In this document: piece after piece, positions 18,567 through 26,513 of the stretch
How positions within the stretch are numbered: position 1 is the first letter of the stretch
How the letters are laid out: each line of letters opens with the position of its first letter
Source: Mycobacterium sp. IDR2000157661
Lineage (GTDB): Bacteria; Actinomycetota; Actinomycetes; Mycobacteriales; Mycobacteriaceae
Assembly (NCBI RefSeq): GCF_022317005.1
Contig: NZ_CP081006.1
Location: 2,418,001-2,482,000, forward strand
Direction of reading: 5' to 3'
DNA: 64,000 bases
Translations under genes and position numbers: made by a program
The notes under the pieces: generated by a model
The model's database searches: none
Told to the model about the DNA's origin: nothing
What the model saw: the letters and a program-made list of their open reading frames with translations, nothing else

Positions 18567-20513
18567 GTGGTTGACCGCGTAGCACCTGCCCTGCGCTCAG
18601 CGCCGGCATTCTCACCGCCACCCAGACGCCAACGCGCGAGTTCGGATCTGTGGCGGATGCTGCCGTACCTGTTCCCGTACCGCGTGCGCTGGATTTCGAT
18701 GATCGTGGTCGCGATCGCCAGCCTTGCCGCGACGGTCTCGATCCCGCTGATGACCAAGGCCGTGATCGACGGGCCGGTGCGCAATCAGGATCAGCAGGGC
18801 TTGTGGCTGCTCGGCGCCGCGGCCATGGGCGTCGGCATCACCGAGGCGGTGCTGTGGTTCATCCGCCGCTGGCTGGTGTCCCGCGCCACGATGGGCGTTG
18901 AGGCCGACATCCGCAAAGACCTCTACGCGAGGCTGCAGATCCTGCCGATGTCGTTCCACGGCCGCTGGCAGTCTGGCCAGTTGCTGTCGCGGATCATGAA
19001 CGACCTGAGCACCATTCGGCGGTTCATGTCGTTCGGCCTGGTGTTCCTCGTCCTGAACTTCCTGCAGATCACCGTCGTGACGGCGATCCTGCTGGCGATG
19101 TACTGGCCGCTGGGTGTGGTGGTGATGATGTCGATCGTGCCGATCACCCTGACCGTGCTGCACTTCCAGCAGTCCTACACCCGGCTGTCGCGGCTCGCCC
19201 AGGACCAGTCGGGGCACGTCGCCACCCACGTCGAGGAGTCGGCGCTCGGGGTGCGCGTCGTCAAGTCCTTCGGCCGGGAGGACTACGTCTACGAGCGGTT
19301 CGACGAACAACTGACGAACCTGTACGACACGCAGGTGGATCGGGTGTCCGTGTCGGCGAAGTTCTGGACGCTGCTGGAGATCATCCCGAACCTGACGCTG
19401 ATCGTGGTGCTCGGCTTCGGTGCCTACGCAGCCGGTCAGGGCCACGTCACGTTGGGCACGCTCGTCGCGTTCATCACGATGATGCTGTCCCTGGTGTGGC
19501 CGATCGCGTCGTTGGGCTTCCTGCTGTCGATGACGCAGGAGTCGTTCACCGCCGCCAACCGGATCGCCGAGATCTTCGATGCGCCGCGCGAGATCACCGA
19601 CGGTCCGCGCGACGAAGTACCCGGCGGGGGGCGACTGGAACTCATCGACGTCGGATTCCGCTTCCCCGACTCGGATACCTGGGCATTGCGCCACGTCACC
19701 GTCACCGTCGAACCGGGGGAGACGCTGGCGCTGGTGGGGTCGACCGGGTCGGGCAAGTCGGTGTTGGCGGCCCTGCTGTCGCGCCTCTACGACGTCACCG
19801 AGGGCGCGATCTGCATCGACGGCCGCGACATCCGCGAGCTGTCGCTGCCCGCGCTTCGGCAGGCGGTGGCGACCGCGTTCGAGGACCCGACGCTGTTCTC
19901 GATGTCGGTGGCGGAGAACCTGCGGCTGGGCCGCCCCGATGCGACGGACGACCAGCTGGCGGAGGCGGTCGAGGTCGCCGCCGCGCAGTTCGTCTACGAC
20001 CTGCCGTTCGGTCTCGACACCCGGATCGGTGAACAGGGCATGAGCCTGTCGGGCGGGCAGCGCCAGCGCCTCTCGTTGGCCCGCGCGATCCTGGCCGCCC
20101 CGAGGATCCTGGTGCTCGACGACACACTGTCGGCGCTCGACGTGCACACCGAGGCCGTCGTCGAGGAGGCGCTCCGCCGCGTGCTCCACTCCGTCACGGG
20201 AATTGTTGTCGCGCATCGTGCTTCGACGGTCCTGCTCGCCGACAAGGTCGCACTGCTGGACGAGGTGGACGGCGCGGGCACCATCACCCACCTCGGCACC
20301 CACGCCGAGTTGCTGGCCGGCGTGCCGCAGTACCGCTACCTGCTGGCCGCCGACAGCGAGTTCGGGATGCTCGACGACGGCGCCGAACGCTCCTGCGCCT
20401 GGGAGGACGACGACGAACGCGCCCGCCTCGATCGGCTGGTCGAGGAGCGCGACGCCGCGGACGAGGCCGCCGAGCCCCGCGAGTTCGTTCCGTCGGAGGT
20501 CGAGCGCCGATGA
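18567..20513 (+). CDS. ABC exporter subunit with degenerate Walker B (heterodimer partner A)
   Basis: This 648-residue half-transporter has an exporter transmembrane domain (about residues 30-330) and a nucleotide-binding domain with Walker A GSTGSGKS (about 391-398), a conserved Q-loop position replaced in TAFEDPTLF, signature LSGGQRQR and Walker B ILVLDDTLSALD. The catalytic Glu after Walker B is Asp (residue 519), the classic mark of the degenerate subunit of heterodimeric exporters. The H-loop His is kept (VVAHRAST). A charged 50-residue tail follows. The GTG start at 18567 fits a leaderless transcript from TAAGAT at 18554-18559. Its stop overlaps the next gene by ATGA, which supports co-assembly. 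Confidence 0.9.
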   Translation: MVDRVAPALRSAPAFSPPPRRQRASSDLWRMLPYLFPYRVRWISMIVVAIASLAATVSIPLMTKAVIDGPVRNQDQQGLWLLGAAAMGVGITEAVLWFIRRWLVSRATMGVEADIRKDLYARLQILPMSFHGRWQSGQLLSRIMNDLSTIRRFMSFGLVFLVLNFLQITVVTAILLAMYWPLGVVVMMSIVPITLTVLHFQQSYTRLSRLAQDQSGHVATHVEESALGVRVVKSFGREDYVYERFDEQLTNLYDTQVDRVSVSAKFWTLLEIIPNLTLIVVLGFGAYAAGQGHVTLGTLVAFITMMLSLVWPIASLGFLLSMTQESFTAANRIAEIFDAPREITDGPRDEVPGGGRLELIDVGFRFPDSDTWALRHVTVTVEPGETLALVGSTGSGKSVLAALLSRLYDVTEGAICIDGRDIRELSLPALRQAVATAFEDPTLFSMSVAENLRLGRPDATDDQLAEAVEVAAAQFVYDLPFGLDTRIGEQGMSLSGGQRQRLSLARAILAAPRILVLDDTLSALDVHTEAVVEEALRRVLHSVTGIVVAHRASTVLLADKVALLDEVDGAGTITHLGTHAELLAGVPQYRYLLAADSEFGMLDDGAERSCAWEDDDERARLDRLVEERDAADEAAEPREFVPSEVERR

Positions 20514-22345
20514 CGACGACGCCGGCCACCAGCGAGTGGCGGGGCAAGCTCGACGAGAGGCAGGACGACGACCTGCCGATCGACGAGAACCTGGACAGGC
20601 GTCGGGAGGCGAGAGCGCTGCTGGGCTCGCTGCTGCGGCCCTACCGCACGTCGGTCGCGATGCTCGCATTCGTCGTCGTGGTGGAGAACGCGGCGCGGCT
20701 GTCGGTCCCGATCCTGGTGCAGCGTGGGATCGACCGCGGCATCCCGCCGATCGTCGACGGTGGCTCGACGCGCACGCTGCTGATGATCGTCGCCGCGCTG
20801 GGCGGCGTGGTGCTGGTGCAGGCCGTCGGGCGGATGTTCTTCCTGCGCCGGTCCGGCCGCATCGGGCAGAAGGTGCTGCGGGAACTGCGCCGCAGGGTGT
20901 TTCGGCACTTCCAGCGGCTCGACATCGCGTTCCACGAGCGCTACACCTCCGGGCGGGTGGTGAGCCGGTCGACCAACGACGTCGAAGCGATCCAGGACAT
21001 GCTGGAGACCGGCTTCGACAGCCTGATCACCGGGGTGCTGACGCTGTTCGGAACCGCGGTCCTACTGATCACGCTCGACTGGCGGCTGGGCTTGATGTGC
21101 CTGGTGGCGTTCCCGGTGCTGGTGGCGCTGGTGTGGTGGTTCCGCAACGAGTCGGCGAAGACCTACCGTCGCGTGCGCGAGAGCGCAGCGTTGGTGATCG
21201 TCCAGTTCGTCGAGACGATGACCGGCATCAAGGCCGTGCAGGCGTACCGCCGCGAGCCGCGCAATCAGGAGATCTTCGAGGGCGTCGCCGATCGGTACAA
21301 GATGGACAACGAGCGCACCTTCCGGTTGCTCGCCGTCTTCATGCCCGGCGTCAAGCTGGTCGGCAACATCACCACCGGCGTCGTGCTGCTCTACGGCGGT
21401 TACCGGGTCCTCAACGGCGAGATGACGATCGGCACGCTGACGGCGTTCCTGCTGTATCTGCGGATGTTCTTCGAGCCGATGCAGGAGATCTCGCAGTTCT
21501 TCAACACCTTCCAGTCTGCGGCTTCGGCGCTGGAGAAGCTGGCCGGCGTACTCGCCCAACGCCCCGGCATCAAGGATCCGCCGAGCCCGCGAGCGCTGAC
21601 CGCTATGCGCGGCGAGATCAACTTCGGCGATGTGCGCTTCGAGTACGTGCCCGGCAGGCCGGTGCTGCCCGGGCTGACGCTGCGGGTGCCCGCGGGTCAG
21701 ACGGTCGCGCTCGTCGGCACCACCGGGGCCGGCAAGACGACCATCGCCAAGCTGATCGCCCGGTTCTACGATCCCACCGCAGGTGCGGTGACCCTGGACG
21801 GTGTCGACCTGCGCGACCTCTCACAGTCCGAACTGCGCCGCCACGTGGTGATGGTGACCCAGGAGAACTTCATGTTCGACGGTTCCATCGCCGACAACAT
21901 CCGGTTCGGCAGGCCCACGGCCACCGACGCCGAAGTGGTGGAGGCCGCCGCGGCCGTGGGCGCCGACCGGTTCATCGACGCCCTGCCCGACGGCTACGAC
22001 ACCGACGTCGCCAAGCGTGGCGGCCGCCTGTCGGCCGGGCAACGGCAACTGGTCGCGTTCGCACGCGCCTTCCTCGCCGACCCGGCCGTGCTGATCCTCG
22101 ACGAGGCGACGTCCTCGCTGGACATCCCCAGCGAGCGGATGGTGCAGCGGGCCCTGGAGACGGTGCTGGCCGACCGCACCGCGCTGGTCATCGCCCACCG
22201 GCTCTCCACCGTGCAGATCGCCGACCGGGTGCTGGTGCTCGAGCACGGCCGGATCGTGGAGGACGGCCCGCCCGAGAACCTCATCGCCCGCGACGACGGC
22301 CGCTACGCGGCGCTGCACCGGGCGTGGGTGGAGTCGCTGGCGTAA
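20510..22345 (+). CDS. ABC exporter subunit with canonical Walker B (heterodimer partner B)
   Basis: This 611-residue half-transporter has a charged N-terminal extension of about 30 residues, six transmembrane helices and a nucleotide-binding domain with Walker A GTTGAGKT, Q-loop VVMVTQENFMF, signature LSAGQRQL (about residues 507-514, Gly to Ala change) and Walker B LILDEATSSLD with the catalytic Glu (about 532). In a heterodimer its altered signature would face the degenerate Walker B of the upstream partner. The sequences therefore predict one dead and one active ATP site, as in TM287/288-type exporters. The ATG overlaps the upstream TGA. The substrate is unknown. Confidence 0.9.
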   Translation: MTTTPATSEWRGKLDERQDDDLPIDENLDRRREARALLGSLLRPYRTSVAMLAFVVVVENAARLSVPILVQRGIDRGIPPIVDGGSTRTLLMIVAALGGVVLVQAVGRMFFLRRSGRIGQKVLRELRRRVFRHFQRLDIAFHERYTSGRVVSRSTNDVEAIQDMLETGFDSLITGVLTLFGTAVLLITLDWRLGLMCLVAFPVLVALVWWFRNESAKTYRRVRESAALVIVQFVETMTGIKAVQAYRREPRNQEIFEGVADRYKMDNERTFRLLAVFMPGVKLVGNITTGVVLLYGGYRVLNGEMTIGTLTAFLLYLRMFFEPMQEISQFFNTFQSAASALEKLAGVLAQRPGIKDPPSPRALTAMRGEINFGDVRFEYVPGRPVLPGLTLRVPAGQTVALVGTTGAGKTTIAKLIARFYDPTAGAVTLDGVDLRDLSQSELRRHVVMVTQENFMFDGSIADNIRFGRPTATDAEVVEAAAAVGADRFIDALPDGYDTDVAKRGGRLSAGQRQLVAFARAFLADPAVLILDEATSSLDIPSERMVQRALETVLADRTALVIAHRLSTVQIADRVLVLEHGRIVEDGPPENLIARDDGRYAALHRAWVESLA

Positions 22346-22377
22346 GCCCGGGCGCGCGCGCCGCGTGCGTGGTAACA

Positions 22378-23406
22378 ATGGTGATGCTCGAAAGTGCCAC
22401 CGAGAGCCAGGCTTACGCGATCCTGGCGGCCGCGCACGACGTCGTGCAACGGGTCCCCGTCACGACGGACCCGCGGTCGGGTCGCGGCGACGGCGTGGTG
22501 GTGGCGGCGGGCCGGCTGCTGTTCACCCCGCCGGTCGACGTCACACCCGCAGACCTGCCCCGGACCGACCCGCAGGAACTGGCCCGCGCGGTCGGCGCCG
22601 ACACCGAGCTGGCCGAGCATGCCGCGGCCCTGATCGCGTGCGCGTCGCTGGCCGACGGCGAGATCGACCCGGCCCGGCTGCGCCGCGTCGTCGAGTATGC
22701 GCACGCCATGCACGTGCGTGACGGCTGGGTGCGCGAGCTGCTGCAGGTCGCCCGAGGTCACCTCGCATGGGCGATGGCCGATATGACCAGGCGCAACATC
22801 TCGACGTTCCCGGGCTGGGCCAACCCCGACGACACGCTCAAGCCGATGCAGCCTTATGAGACCCAGACCGACGAGGACAAGCGACTGGCGGAGCGCTTCC
22901 TGGCGCTCGAGCACCTGCCGAAGAACACCTACGGCCACCAGTTCTGGGCCCACTTTCGCAGGCACGGGTTCGCCTTCCCCGGCGAAAAGCAGGCCTTCAC
23001 CGGCTTTTTCGCCGTCCCTCACGACGGCTTGCATGTGCTTACCGGATACAGCACCTCGATCCAGGGTGAACTGCTGGTCAGCACGTTCACCGGCGCGATG
23101 CACCGCCGCGACGCGCTGCGGGCCCACATCCTGCCGGTCATCTTCGAGTGGCACGTGGGCCATGAGGTCAACGGGATCGGCAGGCAGCAGGGCGCGCTGG
23201 ATCCGGCGAAGTTCCTCATCGCGTGGCAGCGGGGCGCGGCCACCGAAACCGACGTGCTGGCACCGGATTGGGACTTCTTCGCCGTCGCCGGGCGCGACCT
23301 CGAGGAACTGCGGTGGACCTACGCCATTCCGCCGCTGCTGCCCGCGGACGCGGCGACCGGCGAGGAGGTCACCGTCGTCGACAACGCCGATCCCTACGCG
23401 ACTTAG
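22378..23406 (+). CDS. Coq4-like metal-binding protein with helical N-terminal domain
   Basis: The C-terminal half of this 342-residue protein contains HDGLHVLTGYSTSIQGE, which fits exactly the Coq4 signature HDxxH-(x11)-E (His215, Asp216, His219, Glu231 from the ATG at 22378). It continues as FTGAMHRRDALRAHILPVIF. Coq4 organises or modifies ubiquinone intermediates in eukaryotes and proteobacteria. The first about 140 residues (AYAILAAAHDVVQRVP, ELAEHAAALIACASLADGEI) resemble TerB/DjlA-type helical domains. Mycobacteria make menaquinone, so a ubiquinone role is unlikely and the function is unknown. Starts at 22378 and 22384 cannot be told apart. It may be co-transcribed with the exporter pair. 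Its stop overlaps that of the convergent oxidoreductase. Confidence 0.65.
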   Translation: MVMLESATESQAYAILAAAHDVVQRVPVTTDPRSGRGDGVVVAAGRLLFTPPVDVTPADLPRTDPQELARAVGADTELAEHAAALIACASLADGEIDPARLRRVVEYAHAMHVRDGWVRELLQVARGHLAWAMADMTRRNISTFPGWANPDDTLKPMQPYETQTDEDKRLAERFLALEHLPKNTYGHQFWAHFRRHGFAFPGEKQAFTGFFAVPHDGLHVLTGYSTSIQGELLVSTFTGAMHRRDALRAHILPVIFEWHVGHEVNGIGRQQGALDPAKFLIAWQRGAATETDVLAPDWDFFAVAGRDLEELRWTYAIPPLLPADAATGEEVTVVDNADPYAT

Positions 23407-24800
23407 AGTGTGGCTCTCACCTGAGGAGCTTCGGCCAGCAGCGATTCCAGTTTGTCGTTGATCACCGGCAGCTGCGAGGTCAGCATCGAGATGATCCGCT
23501 CGCGGGCCCGTTCACTGACCGCGGCCGACACATGGTGCAGCACGTTGAGGCGCGCAGCGTCGGTCCACGCCATCATGTCCGGGTCGGAGAACCACTTGAG
23601 CTGGTTGTTGTTGAACGCGTACATCATCCGCAGCCAGTCGATGGGCTCGCGGGGATAGGGCACCGGCCCGCAGTACGCGTTGCGGGTCTCGTCGTCGGCG
23701 TAGGTCGCTTCGACGTGGGCGATGACCGACGCGCTGAACGCCGGCTGGCACGTGCGTACGGTCTGCAGCGAGATGTGGTCGCCGTCGAACACGGGTGTCG
23801 GCTCGCGATGCGCTAAACCGTCTGCGCTGCAGTCGATGTAGAGCACCGACCCGCCGATGTCGCGCACTCCGTCCTCGAGCGTGATGCGTCCCGGCTCCAG
23901 TGCCGTCACATGACCCATCCGCACGACGTCCTCGATGCGCCGCAACTGCTCGAGCTCGGCCTGCGACAGGATCGCGCACCGGTACATCGTCGGCTCGACC
24001 GACAAATCGATGCGCATCAGGCAGCCCTTGGCCTCCAGCCGCTCGAACAGGTCGGGAAGCGACGACGCCTCGTGCACGGCGGCCATCTGGTTGGCGAAGT
24101 CACCCAGCACCGCGCCTGCGAACTTGCGGCCCGGCTGGATCGCCGCGCGGTCCAGCACCCAGGATTCGCGCGGCTTGATCCACGTCAACCGGGCCGGATC
24201 GACACCGTGGCGCAGCAACCACAGGCACGCGTCCATCGCGGTCTTCCCGGCGCCGACGATGACGTAGCGGTCCCGCCCGTCGCGGAAGCGGGGCAGGTCG
24301 TTGGGCGGCACGCAGTGGACACCGGGGGAAACGCGGTACGACGGCCTGCGCATCGAAGGCACCACGATCTCGACGTGGCTGGTGACGACCCGGCGCGCCG
24401 ACACCTCGTAGTCGTCACCGCTGAAGGTGCGCACCCGGCCCGCACCGAGGTACTCGCTCATCGGCAGGTAGGTGACCCGGCCCGTCGGCAGCAGATGCTG
24501 CCGCATCACGGCGTCGAAGTAGGCGCACACCTCGGCGCCGCTGGCCAGCTCGAAGAAGCCCGAGTTGTAGCCGAACTGGTCGATGGTGTCGCTGCCCAGT
24601 GCCCGCGAGTTCACGCCGTAGTACGCCGACGGCTGGTGCAGCCGCACGAAGGGGTACGCCGTCGTCCAGTGCCCGCCCGGCTGATCGTGGCGGTCGACGA
24701 TCACGACGCGGGCATCCGATTCGCTGACCAGCGTGTCGGTGAACGCCAAGCCCATCGCGCCCGCGCCGATGACCAGATAGTCGGCTTCGAGTGTGCTCAT
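23403..24800 (-). CDS. FAD/NAD(P)-binding oxidoreductase (flavin monooxygenase-like)
   Basis: This 465-residue protein begins with a Rossmann motif (ADYLVIGAGAMGLAFTDTLV) and DRHDQPGGHW, an FAD-binding pattern with G-G-H-W as in flavin-containing monooxygenases. A second nucleotide-binding motif lies at about residue 200 (RYVIVGAGKTAMDACLWL). No FxGxxxHxxxW fingerprint is seen, so it is not a Baeyer-Villiger enzyme. The ATG at 24800 immediately follows the TAG stop of the epoxide hydrolase gene, indicating a two-gene operon. The substrate is unknown; pairing with an epoxide hydrolase hints at detoxification or alkene/terpene breakdown. Confidence 0.78.
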   Translation of the reverse strand: MSTLEADYLVIGAGAMGLAFTDTLVSESDARVVIVDRHDQPGGHWTTAYPFVRLHQPSAYYGVNSRALGSDTIDQFGYNSGFFELASGAEVCAYFDAVMRQHLLPTGRVTYLPMSEYLGAGRVRTFSGDDYEVSARRVVTSHVEIVVPSMRRPSYRVSPGVHCVPPNDLPRFRDGRDRYVIVGAGKTAMDACLWLLRHGVDPARLTWIKPRESWVLDRAAIQPGRKFAGAVLGDFANQMAAVHEASSLPDLFERLEAKGCLMRIDLSVEPTMYRCAILSQAELEQLRRIEDVVRMGHVTALEPGRITLEDGVRDIGGSVLYIDCSADGLAHREPTPVFDGDHISLQTVRTCQPAFSASVIAHVEATYADDETRNAYCGPVPYPREPIDWLRMMYAFNNNQLKWFSDPDMMAWTDAARLNVLHHVSAAVSERARERIISMLTSQLPVINDKLESLLAEAPQVRATL

Positions 24801-25913
24801 CTATCGCACCGTAGCGAAGAAGGCCGAGACGTCCTCGACGAACAGGTCCGGCTGCTCGAATGCCGCGAAGTGTCCGCCGCGCGGCATCGGCGTCCAGTGC
24901 GTGATGTGGTAGGCGTCTTCGCACCAGTTGCGCGGTGCGCGCAGGATCTCCTTGGGGAACGACGCCACCCCCGTCGGCAGCCGCACCGGTTCGCCGCGGC
25001 CGAACGAGCCGAAGCTCTCCCAGTACAACCGCGCCGAGGAGGCGCCCGAGGCGGTCAGCCAGTAAACCGTCACGTTGTCGAGCAATTCGTCGCGGCTCAG
25101 CACGTTCTCCGGGTGACCGTCACAGTCCGTCCAGGACCAGAACTTCTCGATGACCCACGCCAGTTGCGCGACCGGGGAGTCCACCAATCCATAGCCCACC
25201 GTCTGCGGCCGCGTGCTCTGCACCTTGGCGTACGCGTTGTCCCACTTCTGGTAGTAATCCAGGCGCTCGATTGCTTCCAATTCTTCCGGGCTGAACGAGG
25301 TGCTGCCCTTCGGTGGCCGGCCCATCGGCATGTTGAGGTGGATGGCGACGCAGCCGCTGGTTTCGGCGGCATTGCGGCCGATCTGCGTGGTGACCGCGGC
25401 GCCCCAGTCGCCCCCTTGCGCGCCGTAGCGCTCATAACCAAGCCGGCCCATCAGCGTCTCCCACGCGGCCGCGATCCGCTCGACACCCCAGCCGGTGCTG
25501 GTCGGCTTGGCCGAGAAGCCGTAACCCGGCAGCGACGGGCACACCACATCGAACCCGCGCTCGGTGAGGGGCCCGATCACCTTCGCGAACTCGACGACCG
25601 AGCCCGGCCAGCCATGCGTGATGAGCAGCGGGAAGGCGTCGCCGTGCCCCGAGCGCTGGTGGATGAAATGGATGTCGAGGTCGTCGATCTCGGTGGTGTA
25701 CTGGTCGAAGCGGTTCAGCGCCTCCTCGCGCGCCCGCCAGTCGTACGTCTCGGCCCAGTAGCCGGCCAGTTCGCGGGTGTAGACCAGCGGGACGCCCTGG
25801 CTCCAGTCGTCGACGCATTCGCCCTCCGGCCAGCGGGTACGGCGCAGCCGCTCGCGCAGATCATCGAGATCGGCGTCGCTCACGGCGATGCGAAACGGAC
25901 GGATCGGGGCCAC
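24801..25913 (-). CDS. Epoxide hydrolase (alpha/beta hydrolase with EHN domain)
   Basis: This 370-residue protein has the N-terminal epoxide hydrolase segment (PFRIAVSDADLDDLRERLRR, then TRWPEGECVDDWSQGVPL) and an alpha/beta hydrolase core. Visible elements are the oxyanion HGWPGS, the nucleophile Asp in GAQGGDWGAAV, the ring-opening Tyr candidates in the lid, and the base His in MPRGGHFAAFEQP. This is the microsomal-type family that opens epoxides to diols. The GTG at 25913 is chosen for AGGA about 10 bp upstream; a GTG at 25946 is a possible alternative. It is the first gene of an operon with the flavin oxidoreductase. Confidence 0.88.
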   Translation of the reverse strand: MAPIRPFRIAVSDADLDDLRERLRRTRWPEGECVDDWSQGVPLVYTRELAGYWAETYDWRAREEALNRFDQYTTEIDDLDIHFIHQRSGHGDAFPLLITHGWPGSVVEFAKVIGPLTERGFDVVCPSLPGYGFSAKPTSTGWGVERIAAAWETLMGRLGYERYGAQGGDWGAAVTTQIGRNAAETSGCVAIHLNMPMGRPPKGSTSFSPEELEAIERLDYYQKWDNAYAKVQSTRPQTVGYGLVDSPVAQLAWVIEKFWSWTDCDGHPENVLSRDELLDNVTVYWLTASGASSARLYWESFGSFGRGEPVRLPTGVASFPKEILRAPRNWCEDAYHITHWTPMPRGGHFAAFEQPDLFVEDVSAFFATVR

Positions 25914-25986
25914 CGGCCGATCCTGCCAGACCCCTGTGCGCGCCACGATGGGTACCGTGGGCCCGCTCTCGCCGCTGGCGCCCGGC

Positions 25987-25992
25987 GATAAT
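25987..25992 (+). promoter_or_regulatory. -10 box (GATAAT) giving a near-leaderless start
   Basis: GATAAT at 25987-25992 predicts transcription initiation at about 25999, next to the start codons GTG 25998 and ATG 26001 of the membrane protein. No Shine-Dalgarno sequence fits in the remaining space, which supports a leaderless mRNA. Confidence 0.5.
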
Positions 25993-26000
25993 CGGTGGTG

Positions 26001-26447
26001 ATGTGGACCCCGACGCTCACCCTGATCGCCGCCGCCACGCTCACCGCCTGCGTCCTGCTCGGCGGTGGACTCTACGAGACCGTCGTCGTCGACCCGGCCT
26101 GGCCCAAGCGGCCCGGGATCATCCAACCCCAGATCGGCGGCGTGTCACGGCGCCGCTTCTGGATTCCGGCGCACACCGCGTTCGAGGTGCTGGTGGTTCT
26201 CGCGCTGGTCGCGGCGTGGAGCGACGCCGACCTGCGCCTGCCCCTGCTCGTCGCGCTGGCCAGTCACGCGGTGATGCGGGTCTGGTCGCTGATCGATCTG
26301 GTGCCCAAGGCGGTGAGCTTCGAGAAGACCGACCCGGCGGCGGTCGACGAGACCGCGGCGGCACGCTGGACCCGCCGCAGCCTGTTGCGGCTGCCGCTCG
26401 ACGTCGTCACGTGCGTGGCGATGCTCACCGCGTTGGCGGTCGCATAG
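26001..26447 (+). CDS. Small four-helix membrane protein (DUF1772-like)
   Basis: This 148-residue integral membrane protein has hydrophobic segments at about residues 5-25 (LTLIAAATLTACVLLGGGLY), 55-75 (FEVLVVLALVAAW), 80-100 and 125-145. The motif YETVVVDPAWPKRPGIIQPQ after the first helix is reminiscent of DUF1772 (anthrone oxygenase-like) membrane proteins, but the resemblance is modest. The ATG at 26001 is preferred; GTG codons at 25995 and 25998 are in frame or adjacent. It is divergent from the epoxide hydrolase operon. No function can be given. Confidence 0.65.
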   Translation: MWTPTLTLIAAATLTACVLLGGGLYETVVVDPAWPKRPGIIQPQIGGVSRRRFWIPAHTAFEVLVVLALVAAWSDADLRLPLLVALASHAVMRVWSLIDLVPKAVSFEKTDPAAVDETAAARWTRRSLLRLPLDVVTCVAMLTALAVA

Positions 26448-26485
26448 ACCGGTCGGTCAGCGGGCATAGCTACCGGCTGCATCAA

Positions 26486-26502
26486 CCCGTCTCCGAGATG
26501 GG
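26486..26502. terminator. Possible bidirectional terminator hairpin
   Basis: CCCGTCT at 26486-26492 can pair with AGATGGG at 26496-26502 (one G-T pair, 3-base loop). It lies between the convergent ends of the membrane protein gene and accD3. There is no T-run, so the call rests on position and the stem alone. Confidence 0.35.
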
Positions 26503-26513
26503 CGGCTGAAACC

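Noticed and set aside
18612..20669. Complement-strand open frame of about 685 codons over the exporter subunit
   Set aside because: It is antisense to a gene with complete ABC motifs and has low-complexity R/H/G composition.
20203..22377. Apparent long N-terminal extension of the Coq4-like frame
   Set aside because: It runs through the exporter gene in another frame; the Coq4-like part starts at the ATG 22378 or 22384 after the exporter stop.
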